NCBI RefSeq assembly: GCF_000720485.1
Contig: NZ_JOAX01000026.1
Coordinates: 62,001-126,000, forward strand
Direction of reading: 5' to 3'
Length of the DNA: 64,000 nucleotides
DNA from: Streptomyces ochraceiscleroticus
GTDB lineage: Bacteria; Actinomycetota; Actinomycetes; Streptomycetales; Streptomycetaceae
Below the pieces are notes generated by a model. The model saw nothing but the letters and a program-made list of their open reading frames with translations, did no database searches and was not told the origin of the DNA. Positions within the stretch are counted from its first letter, which is position 1. Every line of letters begins with the position of its first letter. Position numbers and translations under genes: made by a program. Shown piece by piece: positions 40,739 to 49,151 of this stretch.

Positions 40739-43030
40739 ATGAACGACGATCCGCAGCAGGACGGTCAGGGAAGTAACGGTTCCCCAGAGGAGGAACCGAG
40801 CACCGCACCGCCCTCCGGCAAGAAGAGCCGCCCACGGCGCACCGGCTGGCGCCGCGCCGTACCCACCTGGCGCATGACCCTCGGCGGCATCCTGGTGGTC
40901 CTGCTGATCGTCGTCGGCGGCTTCCTCGCCGGCTACCTCCTCGTCGGCATCCCGCCCGCCAACCAGGCCGCCAAGGCCCAGAGCAACGTCTTCCTCTTCA
41001 CCGACGGCACCCAGCTCGCCCGCGACGGCGACGTGAACCGCGAGAACGTCAAGCTCAGCCAGATCCCCAAGAAGGTCCAGCACGCCGTCCTCGCCGCCGA
41101 GGACCGCAACTTCTACAGCGAGTCCGCGGTCAACCCCGTCGCCATGGTCCGCGCCGCCTGGAACACCGTCATCGGCAAGGGCAAGCAGTCCGGCTCCACC
41201 ATCACCCAGCAGTACGTCAAGAACTACTACCTCGGCCAGGAACAGACCGTCACCCGCAAGGCCAAGGAGTTCTTCATCGCCATCAAGCTGGACCGCGAGG
41301 TGAGCAAGGACGAGATCCTGGAGGGCTACCTCAACACCAGCTACTACGGACGCAACGCCTACGGCATCCAGGCCGCGGCCCAGGCGTACTACAACAAGGA
41401 CGTCGAGGACCTGAACGTCGCGCAGGGCGCCTACCTCGCCACCCTCCTCAACGCCCCCAGCGAGTACGACATCGTCGTCCACCCCGAGAACCGGCAGCGC
41501 GCCGAGGCCCGCTGGAACTACGTCATGGACGGCATGGTCAAGAAGGGCTGGCTGACCGGCTCCCAGCGCGCCGCCATAAAGTTCGACCCGCCCGGCGTGG
41601 CCAAGACCCCCTCCGGCCTCTCCGGCCGCCGCGGCTACTTCGTCAACGCCATCAAGGACTACCTCACCGAGAACGACATCCTCGACAAGGACGACCTGGC
41701 CGGCGGCGGCTACCGCATCACCACCACCATCGACAAGAAGAAGCAGCTCGCCCTCGAAAAGGCCGTCGACGACCGCCTGATGGACCGGCTCGACAAGAAG
41801 AACCGCGACGCCGACAAGAACGTCCGGGCCGGCGGCGCCTCCATCGACCCCGCCACCGGCAAGGTCGTCGCCATGTACGGCGGCATCGACTACGCCCAGC
41901 AGTTCGTCAACGGCGCCACCCGCGCCGACTACCAGGTCGGCTCCACCTTCAAGCCCTTCGTCTTCGCCTCCGCCGTCGCCAACCACGCAACGACCCAGGA
42001 CGGGCAGACGATCACCCCGCAGACCGTCTACGACGGCACCAACAAGCGGATGACCGTCAACGACGGACAGCCCACCGGCTTCGCCCCCGCCAACGAGGAC
42101 GACAAGAGCTACGGCCAGATCACCGTCAGCGAGGCCACCGACAAGTCCGTCAACGCCGTCTACGCCCAGATGGGCATCGACGTCGGCCCCGACAAGGTCA
42201 AGGACACCGCCGTCGACCTCGGCATCCCCGCGCAGACCCCCGGCCTCAGCGAGTCCCAGGGCGCCATCTCGCTCGGCACCGCCACGCCCAGCGTGCTGCA
42301 GATGACCGGCGCGTACGCCACCCTCGCCAACCACGGCAAGCACGTCCCGTACACCTTCATCCAGAAGATCACCAAGAACGGCGAGAACCTCACCCTGCCC
42401 GACCGGCCCGAGCAGACCGCGATGCCCCGCGAGGCCGCCGACACCACCACCTCCATCCTGCGCAGCGTCGTCGAGAGCCCCGGCGGCACCGGCGCGGCCG
42501 CGCGCGCGGCCGGCCGCCCCGCCGCCGGCAAGACCGGCACCGCCGAGGAGGACAAGGCAGCCTGGTTCGCCGGGTACACCCCCGACCTGGCCACCGTCGT
42601 CGCCGTACTCGGCCAGAACCCCAAGACCGCGGCGCAGGAACCGCTGTACGGCGCGGGCGGCCTGCCCCGCGTCAACGGTGGCGGCTTCCCCGCCGAGATC
42701 TGGGCCGACTACACCGCGGCCGCGCTGGACGGCAAGCCCGCCAAGGACTTCGACCTGGAGCTGGAGAGCGGCGCCACCGAACCGGCGCCCACGGCCACCG
42801 CGCCGCCCACCACCCCGGGCGGCGACACCGGGGCGCCCAGCACCCCGGCGCAGACCCCGCCCACGGCCACGCTCCCGCCGACCACCGCGCCGCCCACCAC
42901 CGTCGAGCCGCCCGAGCCCACCTTCCCGTCCGAACCGCCGCCCACCACGGCACCCACCGAGGACTTCCCGACGGTGGAACCGGGCGGCGGCCCGGGCGGG
43001 GCGCCGGGCACACCGCCGGGACAGGAGTAG
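40739..43030 (+). CDS. Class A penicillin-binding protein (transglycosylase/transpeptidase)
   Basis: 763 residues. Cytoplasmic basic tail, one helix at about 48-70, GT51 domain with AEDRNFYSE (Glu121), GSTITQQYVKN and RKAKEFFIAIKLDR, then a transpeptidase with STFK (Ser402), SVN (Ser470) and KTG (Lys598). The last 90 residues are a Pro/Thr-rich extracellular tail. It polymerises and crosslinks peptidoglycan. ATG at 40739 with GAGGAG about 14 bases upstream. Possible promoter elements and direct repeats lie in the upstream gap. Confidence 0.94.
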   Translation: MNDDPQQDGQGSNGSPEEEPSTAPPSGKKSRPRRTGWRRAVPTWRMTLGGILVVLLIVVGGFLAGYLLVGIPPANQAAKAQSNVFLFTDGTQLARDGDVNRENVKLSQIPKKVQHAVLAAEDRNFYSESAVNPVAMVRAAWNTVIGKGKQSGSTITQQYVKNYYLGQEQTVTRKAKEFFIAIKLDREVSKDEILEGYLNTSYYGRNAYGIQAAAQAYYNKDVEDLNVAQGAYLATLLNAPSEYDIVVHPENRQRAEARWNYVMDGMVKKGWLTGSQRAAIKFDPPGVAKTPSGLSGRRGYFVNAIKDYLTENDILDKDDLAGGGYRITTTIDKKKQLALEKAVDDRLMDRLDKKNRDADKNVRAGGASIDPATGKVVAMYGGIDYAQQFVNGATRADYQVGSTFKPFVFASAVANHATTQDGQTITPQTVYDGTNKRMTVNDGQPTGFAPANEDDKSYGQITVSEATDKSVNAVYAQMGIDVGPDKVKDTAVDLGIPAQTPGLSESQGAISLGTATPSVLQMTGAYATLANHGKHVPYTFIQKITKNGENLTLPDRPEQTAMPREAADTTTSILRSVVESPGGTGAAARAAGRPAAGKTGTAEEDKAAWFAGYTPDLATVVAVLGQNPKTAAQEPLYGAGGLPRVNGGGFPAEIWADYTAAALDGKPAKDFDLELESGATEPAPTATAPPTTPGGDTGAPSTPAQTPPTATLPPTTAPPTTVEPPEPTFPSEPPPTTAPTEDFPTVEPGGGPGGAPGTPPGQE

Positions 43031-43037
43031 GACGCAC

Positions 43038-43071
43038 CGGACCCCGGTGGCCGGGCGGCCACCGGGGTCCG
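43038..43071. terminator. Terminator after PBP gene
   Basis: Perfect 15-bp stem CGGACCCCGGTGGCC, loop GGGC. Confidence 0.85.
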
Positions 43072-43082
43072 TTCTCGTGCGC

Positions 43083-43132
43083 TTGTCACGGGCCCTCGTC
43101 ACGGGCTCCCGTCGCGGGCTCTCGTCACGGGG
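43083..43132. repeat. Four 13-bp tandem repeats abutting the sugE stop codon
   Basis: Units like TCGTCACGGGCTC, four in a row from 43083; the sugE stop (43133-43135) directly adjoins the last unit. Confidence 0.85.
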
Positions 43133-43453
43133 TCAGTGCCCGGAGGTCGCCTTCAGGCCCACGACGGCCACCAGCAGCAGACAGATGAAGAAGATCCGGG
43201 CCGCGGTCGCCGGCTCACCCAGCACCAGCATGCCCACCACCGCCGCACCGGCGGCACCTATGCCCACCCACACGCCGTACGCCGTACCGATCGGCAGCGT
43301 CTTCGCGGCGTACGACAGCAGGGCCATGCTCGCGATGATGCCCGCGCCCGTGAACAGGCTGGGCCAGAGCCGGGTGAACCCCTCGGTGAACTTCATCCCG
43401 ATCGACCAGCCGACCTCCAGCAGACCGGCGACGAACAGCAGTACCCATGCCAT
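43133..43453 (-). CDS. sugE: SugE/Gdx small multidrug resistance-family guanidinium exporter
   Basis: 106 residues, four transmembrane helices. The Gdx subtype signature is clear: LLEVGWSIGMKFTEGFTRLWPS with the essential Glu13, and GTAYGVWVGIGA. Gdx proteins expel guanidinium with proton exchange as dual-topology dimers. ATG at 43453 has GGAGGTG at 6 bases. A guanidine-III riboswitch 50-90 bases upstream fixes the function as guanidinium export and predicts induction by guanidine. Confidence 0.93.
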   Translation of the reverse strand: MAWVLLFVAGLLEVGWSIGMKFTEGFTRLWPSLFTGAGIIASMALLSYAAKTLPIGTAYGVWVGIGAAGAAVVGMLVLGEPATAARIFFICLLLVAVVGLKATSGH

Positions 43454-43502
43454 GACGGCACCTCCATGACCAGCGCACACACGTGCGCGCATCTACAGGG
43501 GT

Positions 43503-43543
43503 GCGTCGTCTTGTCATGACCCGGTACGGCGCGTCTCGTCGGG
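43503..43543 (-). promoter_or_regulatory. Guanidine-III (ykkC-III) riboswitch
   Basis: Read on the minus strand, 41 nt: CCCGACGAGACG, CGCCGTACCGGGTCA, TGACAAGACGACGC (overlapping pieces). It matches base for base, apart from six positions, the 41-nt Thermobifida fusca guanidine-III aptamer as I remember it, including GACGAG, GCGCCGTACC, GGTCA and GACAAGACG. The outer stem changes compensate (CCGG/CCGG to CCCG/CGGG). It ends 50 bases before the sugE ATG; a GCGCGCAC-GT-GTGTGCGC hairpin and GGAGGTG follow, a possible expression platform. Confidence 0.88.
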
Positions 43544-43645
43544 ATGTCTCCGACCTTAGCAAGCCATGCCGAAACGGGCGGTGACACCGGTCACCGCCCG
43601 CGGAACGTGCTGGTCAGAGTCTTGCTGGACGGGCAGGGAGGCGGC

Positions 43646-43996
43646 TCAGAGATACAGCCCGGTGGAGTCCTCGGCGCCCTCCAGGCGCTCCGCCGCCACC
43701 GCGTGCAGATCCCGCTCCCGCATCAGTACGTACGCGACGCCGCGCACCTCCACCTCGGCACGGTCCTCCGGGTCGTACAGCACCCGGTCCCCCGGCTCGA
43801 CGGTACGGACGTTCTGCCCCACCGCGACGACCTCGGCCCACGCCAGCCGACGGCCCACCGCGGCCGTCGCGGGGATGACGATCCCGCCGGTCGAGCGCCG
43901 CTCGCCCTCGGCGATATCGGTACGGACGAGCACCCTGTCGTGCAGCATCCGGATCGGCAGCTTGTCGTGGCTGTCCTGAGTGTTGTTCGGGCTCAC
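43646..43996 (-). CDS. GroES-like co-chaperonin family protein
   Basis: 116 residues. Cpn10 fold pattern: PIRMLHDRVLVRTDIAEGERRSTGGIVIP near residues 13-41 and VVAVGQNVRTVEPGDRVLYDPED. The mobile-loop part (RRSTGGIVIPATA) is short compared with GroES, and there is no groEL nearby, so it is a GroES paralogue of unknown partner. GTG at 43996 is the probable start. Monocistronic. Confidence 0.85.
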   Translation of the reverse strand: MSPNNTQDSHDKLPIRMLHDRVLVRTDIAEGERRSTGGIVIPATAAVGRRLAWAEVVAVGQNVRTVEPGDRVLYDPEDRAEVEVRGVAYVLMRERDLHAVAAERLEGAEDSTGLYL

Positions 43997-44068
43997 GCCA
44001 AGACCGTACCTGCACCGGGGCACGGGCCGGGCCCCGGCCCGGCAGGTAAAGCCCCCCTGCGTACGACT

Positions 44069-44150
44069 GGTGCCTACGAACCGGTGGTACGACTGGCACT
44101 TGCGACCGGTGGTAGGACCGATGCCTACCACTGGTCCTACGACCGGCGCT
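44069..44150. repeat. Imperfect 25-bp tandem repeats spanning the DUF3618 stop codon
   Basis: Units start GGTGCCTACGAACCGGTGGT (44069), GGCACTTGCGACCGGTGGTA (44095), GATGCCTACCACTGGTCCTA (44120) and a partial GGCGCTTGCG (44145). The DUF3618 stop (44137-44139) is in the third unit. Confidence 0.8.
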
Positions 44151-44457
44151 TGCGCGCGCCCATCGCCAACAGCCCCACCAGGCCCACCGCGACCAGCGCC
44201 ACCGGCACGATCCGCTCCATCCGCGGCGCGCCGTCCTCCGAGACGAGCTGCGCGCGGACGTCGGAGACCGCTCGGTTCGCCACTACGTACGCCCGCCCGG
44301 CCGTACGGTCCACGGCCGCCGCCGCCTTCGCCTTCGCGTCGCCGACGATCGTCTTGGGGTGCAGCCGCACGCCGATCTCGTCGAGCGTCACGGCGAGCTC
44401 CTGCCGCCGGCGGAGAATGTCCGCCTCGATCTGCGCAGGGGTCCTGGCATCCGACAC
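44137..44457 (-). CDS. DUF3618 family small membrane protein
   Basis: 106 residues. Family landmark SDARTPAQIEADILRRRQELA at the N-terminus, then TLDEIGVRLHPKTIVGDAKAK and a C-terminal membrane helix (VALVAVGLVGLLAMGA) ending in RKRRS. The helical N-terminus is cytoplasmic. Function unknown. GTG at 44457. Confidence 0.9.
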   Translation of the reverse strand: MSDARTPAQIEADILRRRQELAVTLDEIGVRLHPKTIVGDAKAKAAAAVDRTAGRAYVVANRAVSDVRAQLVSEDGAPRMERIVPVALVAVGLVGLLAMGARKRRS

Positions 44458-44707
44458 CGCGCTGCCTCCGTCGTTTCGGCCGGTGAGTACAGATCCTCGA
44501 TGGTTCCTGATGGACAGTCTGTCAGCTCACCACCCTTCCCGCTCCACGGCACCCCCGATCAACGCGCCCGCGCGGCGTACAAAGAGGGGAACCGGCCGAT
44601 GCCGGGAGGGCCTGTCAGCGGCCCTCAGTAACCTCGGGACGGAACACCCGCCCACCGAGGTCGGCACGTACCACCGGCCCACCCTTCTTCCCCTTCTGAG
44701 GAGAACC

Positions 44708-45175
44708 ATGAGCGAGCGACTGCAGCCCGGCGACACCGCCCCCGCCTTCACCCTCCCCGACGCGGACGGCAAGCAGGTCTCGCTCGCCGACCGCAAGGGC
44801 CGCAAGGTCATCGTCTACTTCTACCCCGCGGCCCTGACCCCCGGCTGCACGAAGCAGGCGTGCGACTTCACCGACAACCTCGACTTCCTGGCCGGCCACG
44901 GCTTCGACGTCATCGGCATCTCCCCCGACAAGCCCGAGAAGCTCGCGAAGTTCCGCGAGAAGGAGGAGCTGAAGGTCACCCTCCTCGGTGACCCCGACAA
45001 GAGCGTCCTGGAGGCGTACGGCGCCTTCGGCGAGAAGAAGCTCTACGGCAAGACGGTGACCGGCGTCATCCGCTCCACCGTCATCGTCGACGAGGACGGC
45101 AAGGTCGAGCGCGCCCTGTACAACGTCAAGGCCACCGGCCACGTTGCCAAGATCATCAAGGACCTGGGGCTGTAA
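44708..45175 (+). CDS. bcp: Thioredoxin-dependent peroxiredoxin (BCP/PrxQ type)
   Basis: 155 residues. Peroxidatic Cys in PAALTPGCTKQACDF (Cys47, with the resolving Cys52 five residues on), preceded by VIVYFYP. It reduces peroxides using thioredoxin. ATG at 44708 follows TGAGGAG at a good distance. Monocistronic. Confidence 0.95.
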   Translation: MSERLQPGDTAPAFTLPDADGKQVSLADRKGRKVIVYFYPAALTPGCTKQACDFTDNLDFLAGHGFDVIGISPDKPEKLAKFREKEELKVTLLGDPDKSVLEAYGAFGEKKLYGKTVTGVIRSTVIVDEDGKVERALYNVKATGHVAKIIKDLGL

Positions 45176-45357
45176 CCCGGGGCCGTTCCCGGCCCACGGA
45201 CCGGGCAAGCGCTGGCGGCCCGCTGGCCCACACCGAGTGACGAATCTCGCGTTCTGCCTTCAAAGTGGTTTGACCGGCTCCGTATCCGCGCAGGCGCCCC
45301 TTTCGAAACGAGCCCACCGCGCAGTGCGCGGACCGACCGAGCGAGAGGACCGCACTC

Positions 45358-46896
45358 GTGCCGACCGGCAGTACCGATGCCGCCTCCGGGACCGAGCTGG
45401 ACCGGGAGGCAGTCAGGCGCCACCGCACGCTCTTCCGTGCCGTCGCCCGCCGCAGGAACCCCAAACTCCGCCGCACCGACATCACCATCACCGACGAAAA
45501 GATCGTGAAGCGCGCCGTCAAGGCCGCCGCCGTCGGTAATGCGATGGAGTGGTTCGACTTCGGCATCTACAGCTACCTCGCGGTCACGATCGGCCACGTC
45601 TTCTTCCCCAGCGGCAGCGACACCGCGAGCCTGCTCTCCTCGTTCGCGACGTTCGCCGTGGCCTTCCTCGTACGGCCCATCGGCGGCGCGTACTTCGGCC
45701 CGCTCGGCGACCGCATCGGCCGCAAGAAGGTCCTCGCGTTCACCATGATCATGATGGCCGTCGGCACCTTCGCCATCGGCCTCATCCCGTCGTACGCCAC
45801 CATCGGCGTCTGGGCGCCGGTCCTGCTGATCCTCTTCCGGCTGGTCCAGGGCTTCTCGACGGGCGGCGAGTACGGCGGCGCCTCGACCTTCATCGCCGAG
45901 TACGCCCCCGACAAGAAGCGCGGTTACTTCGGCAGCTTCCTGGAGTTCGGCACCCTCGCCGGGTACACCGGCGCGGCCGGCCTCGTCCTGCTCCTGAACA
46001 CCCTGCTCGGCTCCGGGGCCATGGGCGACTGGGGCTGGCGCCTGCCCTTCCTCGTCGCGGGCCCCCTCGGCATCGTCGGTCTCTACCTGCGGATGAAGCT
46101 CGACGAGACCCCCGCCTTCCAGAAGCTCGAAGCCAGCGAGACGCACAGCGCGACGGGCTCCCTCTCCGAAGAAGAGGCGGAGTTCTCCCACCTCTCCGAG
46201 AACGCCCCCAAGAAGAAGCTCGGCGAGATCTTCTCCCAGCAGTGGCCCGCGCTCATCCTGTGCATCTGCCTGGTCGGCGCGTACAACATCACCGACTACA
46301 TGCTGCTGTCGTACATGCCGACGTACCTGACCGACACGCTCCACTACAAGGAGTCGCACGGCCTGCTGGTCCTGCTCGGCACCATGGTCGTCCTGATGCT
46401 GGTCATCAACTACGTCGGCCGCCTCAACGACCGCTTCGGCCGCAAGCCGCTGCTCATGACCGGCATGCTCGGCTTCTTCGTCCTCTCCATCCCCTCCTTC
46501 ATGCTGGTCAAGGACGGCAGCCTGCTGTTCGTCTGCATCGGCATGCTGCTGATGGGCTTCTCCCTGGTCTGCCTGCTCGGCACGATGTCGGCGGCCCTCC
46601 CGGCGCTCTTCCCGACCAACGTGCGCTACGGCTCGCTCTCCATCGGCTACAACCTCTCCACGTCCCTCTTCGGCGGCACGACCCCGCTGGTCATCACCGC
46701 CCTGATGGGCGCCTTCCACGGCAACGAGATGGTCCCGGCGTACTACGCGATGGGCGCGGCCCTGGTCGGCGTCATCGCGGTCCTCTTCATGAAGGAAACC
46801 GCCCAACAGCCCCTCGAAGGCTCCCCACCCTCGGTAGCCACCCACGAGGAAGCAGTCGAAATGGTTTCGGCCCAGTCCCCGGACCCCCGCTTCTGA
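45358..46896 (+). CDS. MFS permease, metabolite:H+ symporter (ProP-like)
   Basis: 512 residues, twelve hydrophobic segments. MHS-family features: GNAMEWFDFGIYSYLA in helix 1, RPIGGAYFGPLGDRIGRKKVL with the motif A pattern, RLVQGFSTGGEYGGAS, and LNDRFGRKPLL in the second half. Such carriers import osmolytes or carboxylates (proline/betaine, citrate, ketoglutarate). A 45-residue basic cytoplasmic N-terminus precedes helix 1. GTG at 45358, GAGAGGAC upstream. Confidence 0.92.
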   Translation: MPTGSTDAASGTELDREAVRRHRTLFRAVARRRNPKLRRTDITITDEKIVKRAVKAAAVGNAMEWFDFGIYSYLAVTIGHVFFPSGSDTASLLSSFATFAVAFLVRPIGGAYFGPLGDRIGRKKVLAFTMIMMAVGTFAIGLIPSYATIGVWAPVLLILFRLVQGFSTGGEYGGASTFIAEYAPDKKRGYFGSFLEFGTLAGYTGAAGLVLLLNTLLGSGAMGDWGWRLPFLVAGPLGIVGLYLRMKLDETPAFQKLEASETHSATGSLSEEEAEFSHLSENAPKKKLGEIFSQQWPALILCICLVGAYNITDYMLLSYMPTYLTDTLHYKESHGLLVLLGTMVVLMLVINYVGRLNDRFGRKPLLMTGMLGFFVLSIPSFMLVKDGSLLFVCIGMLLMGFSLVCLLGTMSAALPALFPTNVRYGSLSIGYNLSTSLFGGTTPLVITALMGAFHGNEMVPAYYAMGAALVGVIAVLFMKETAQQPLEGSPPSVATHEEAVEMVSAQSPDPRF

Positions 46897-46914
46897 CGAC
46901 GGGCCGCCTCCCCC

Positions 46915-46944
46915 GAATCCCCCGATCACCCGATCGGGGGATTC
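46915..46944 (+). terminator. Terminator after MFS permease
   Basis: GAATCCCCCGATC / GATCGGGGGATTC, perfect 13-bp stem with ACCC loop, then TTCATTTCTG. Confidence 0.85.
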
Positions 46945-47050
46945 TTCATTTCTGCCCTCACTCTGCGTAACTCTCGCTAGTGTCCAGCCGTTGACCCGTT
47001 CGACATCAGAACAACCGGCCCCATCGGATGGCCGTCGAACGGGGGACCCC

Positions 47051-47683
47051 ATGCCCGCCAGCCCATATACCCAAGCCCGCCTCTCCGAGGCCGCGGCCGC
47101 CTCCGGCACCCTCTCGGAAGCCTTACTCCGCCTCGGCGTGGACCCGAAAGGTCCGTCCCGCAGCTATCTGCGCGCCCGCATGAAGGCCCTGGGCATAGAC
47201 ACGTCGCACTTCGAACGCGAAGGCAACCGCTGGACAAAGGAAGCCCTGGAAGCGGCCGTGGCCTCCTCGACCAACATGTGCGACGTCCTCCGCCACCTCG
47301 GCCTGGACGTCGTCGGCGGCCACCACACGCACATCAGCCGCCGGATACGAGCGTTGGGGATCGACACGTCGCACTTCGGCGACACGCAGCACTCTGGGCC
47401 GAGTACGCGTCGGCGACGCGCACGGGAGGAATTGCTGAGAAAGCAGGACCCTGCCAACGCCCGCCGTATCCCGGCACAACGGCTGAGGCACGCCCTACTG
47501 GTCCGCGGCGCGGCCGAGCGCTGTGCCATGTGCGGAATCGGCCCGACCTGGCAGGACCAGCCGTTGCCGCTGGAGGTGGATCACATCAACAGCGACTGGC
47601 GCGACAACCGCCCGGAGAACCTGCGCTTCCTGTGCCCGAACTGTCATTCCACGACGGACTCCTACCGGGGCCGCCGCCCATGA
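47051..47683 (+). CDS. HNH endonuclease with two N-terminal GIDTSHF modules
   Basis: 210 residues. Two related helical modules (about 5-54 and 60-110), each with an LSEALLRLG/CDVLRHLG helix and ending ALGIDTSHF, look like DNA-binding repeats. The C-terminal HNH nuclease is complete: CAMCG, LEVDHINSDWRDNRPENLRFLCPNCHS, with zinc-binding CxxC pairs and DHI metal His. ATG at 47051 follows GGGGGACC; an earlier GTG at 46991 is less likely. Stop overlaps the next gene (ATGA). Target DNA unknown; no restriction or methylase gene is nearby. Confidence 0.88.
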   Translation: MPASPYTQARLSEAAAASGTLSEALLRLGVDPKGPSRSYLRARMKALGIDTSHFEREGNRWTKEALEAAVASSTNMCDVLRHLGLDVVGGHHTHISRRIRALGIDTSHFGDTQHSGPSTRRRRAREELLRKQDPANARRIPAQRLRHALLVRGAAERCAMCGIGPTWQDQPLPLEVDHINSDWRDNRPENLRFLCPNCHSTTDSYRGRRP

Positions 47684-48345
47684 GCGCAAGCGTGCGGTAC
47701 ACCCGGGAGCTGCTGACCGAAGCCGCGACCCGCTGTACCGATATCGAGGAGGTGATCGCCTATTGCGGTAGTCACTCGCACCCGGAGTTGCGGCGTCGTC
47801 TGGCGAGGCACTTCGAAGAATTCGGTATCGACATATCGCACTTCACGTCCGTTCCACGACGCACCGCGCACCCGCGCCCCCCGAAGGAGTCACTGCGAGC
47901 TGTCGTCAGCGCATCGTCCTCCGTGGCAGGTGCCCTCCGGCGTCTGGGCAGGCCGGTCAACGCCCGTACTCGCACGTTGTTCCGCCAGTGGGTGACCGAA
48001 GACGTCATCCGATACCACCCACTTCCTGGGGCAGGCGCACAAGCGGGGAAAGCCTGACCCTGCCAGACTTCGCGCCGACGAGGTACTGGTGAAAAACAAC
48101 GCCGTGCACCGCACCCGCACGTCACTGCTGCGCCGCGCGCTGCTGGAGATCGGCGTCGCTGAACGGTGCGCCACATGCGGCACACCCCCTCGTGGCACGG
48201 GCGGCCGATGACGCTGGAGATCGATCACATCAGCGGGGACTGGAGTGACAACCAGGCCGAGAATCTGCGACTGCTCTGCCCCAACTGCCATGCGATCACA
48301 AGTACCTGGTGCCGGGGAGGTGATTGGCGCCGCGGCGTCCGCTGA
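47680..48345 (+). pseudogene. Second HNH endonuclease paralogue, broken by two frameshifts
   Basis: Same architecture as the upstream HNH gene (modules ending GIDISHF and DTTHFLGQAH, then CATCG and LEIDHISGDWSDNQAENLRLLCPNCH). The frame shifts at about 48009-48010, where one extra C turns ATC-GAT-ACC into ATC-CGA-TAC, and again in the C-run at 48185-48189, where one missing C restores the first frame. As read, translation stops at 48057. The two changes cancel, so either both are real decay or both are sequencing errors. Confidence 0.85.
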
Positions 48346-48395
48346 CGCCAACCGGACCCAATGTCACCAGCCGGACCCAGTAGAGTGGGCGGCGC

Positions 48396-48471
48396 GGGCC
48401 CGTACCCCAGCTGGCCAAGAGGGCGCCGGTTTAGGTCCGGTGTGTCGTGGGTTCGAGTCCCACCGGGCCCA
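48396..48471 (+). tRNA. tRNA with Leu-type anticodon UAG, short variable region
   Basis: 76 nt: acceptor GGGCCCG/CGGGCCC with discriminator A73; D arm CCC-CAGCTGGCCAAGA-GGG; anticodon stem GCCGG/CCGGT around TTTAGGT, anticodon TAG (reads CUA, Leu); T arm GTGGG-TTCGAGT-CCCAC. The variable region is only GTGTC (5 nt), whereas tRNA-Leu normally has a long arm. A TAGAGT at 48381-48386 fits a -10 box. CC, not CCA, follows. Confidence 0.75.
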
Positions 48472-48477
48472 CCGCGT

Positions 48478-48519
48478 TCGGTCGTCTCCTCGCTGCGAGG
48501 AGACGACCGAGCTGTTTTT
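48478..48519. terminator. Terminator shared by tRNA and rdgB
   Basis: Perfect 15-bp stem TCGGTCGTCTCCTCG, loop CTG, then GCTGTTTTTC. Placed between the tRNA and the convergent rdgB end. Confidence 0.92.
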
Positions 48520-48525
48520 CAGGGT

Positions 48526-49134
48526 TCAGCCCAGCAGCTCCCGGACCACCGGCGCCAAGGCGCGGAATGCCTTACCCCGGTGGCTGATCGCGTTCTTCTC
48601 GTCCGCGGTCAGCTCGGCGCAGGTTCGGGTGTCGCCTTCGGGCTGGAGGATGGGGTCGTAGCCGAAGCCGCCGGTGCCGGCGGGGGTGTGGCGGAGGGTG
48701 CCCTCCAGTTTGCCTTCGACGACGCGTTCGGTGCCGTCGGGGAGGGCGAGGGCCGCGGCGCAGGCGAAGTGGGCCGCGCGGTGTTCGTCGGCGATGTCGG
48801 AGAGCTGGGCGAGGAGCAGGTCCAGGTTGGCCTGGTCGTCGCCGTGGCGGCCGGCCCAGCGGGCGGAGAAGATGCCGGGGGCGCCGCCGAGTACGTCCAC
48901 GCAGAGGCCGGAGTCGTCGGCGACGGCGGGGTGGCCGGTGGCCCGGGCGAGGGCGTGGGCCTTCAGGAGGGCGTTCTCGGCGAAGGTGACGCCGGTTTCC
49001 TTGACGTCGGGAACGTCCGGGTAGGCGTCGGCGCCGACCAGCTCGATGTCGAGGTCTGCCGCCGTGAGGATGGCGCGGAGTTCGGTGATTTTGCCGGCGT
49101 TGCGGGTGGCGAGGATCAGGCGCTGGTGCTTCAT
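48526..49134 (-). CDS. rdgB: RdgB/HAM1 dITP/XTP pyrophosphatase
   Basis: 202 residues. Signature SHR in ISHRGKA plus LATRNAGKITELRAIL at the start, ADDSGLCVDVLGGAPGIFSARWAG with the catalytic Asp/Glu region, and TGGFGYDPI. It hydrolyses non-canonical purine NTPs to keep them out of DNA. ATG at 49134. In actinobacteria it sits beside rph, here separated by two small genes. Confidence 0.96.
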   Translation of the reverse strand: MKHQRLILATRNAGKITELRAILTAADLDIELVGADAYPDVPDVKETGVTFAENALLKAHALARATGHPAVADDSGLCVDVLGGAPGIFSARWAGRHGDDQANLDLLLAQLSDIADEHRAAHFACAAALALPDGTERVVEGKLEGTLRHTPAGTGGFGYDPILQPEGDTRTCAELTADEKNAISHRGKAFRALAPVVRELLG

Positions 49135-49151
49135 GGTGAGCGATTATCCCG

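Noticed and set aside
40496..43102. 868-codon open frame opposite the PBP gene
   Set aside because: Antisense shadow of a gene with strong third-position GC; Val/Gly/Leu-rich, no motif.
43997..44131. Longer N-terminus for the GroES-like protein
   Set aside because: Overlaps tandem repeats and adds no family sequence; GTG 43996 fits better.
47051..48345. Homing endonuclease in an intron or intein
   Set aside because: No interrupted host gene flanks it; the HNH genes stand alone.
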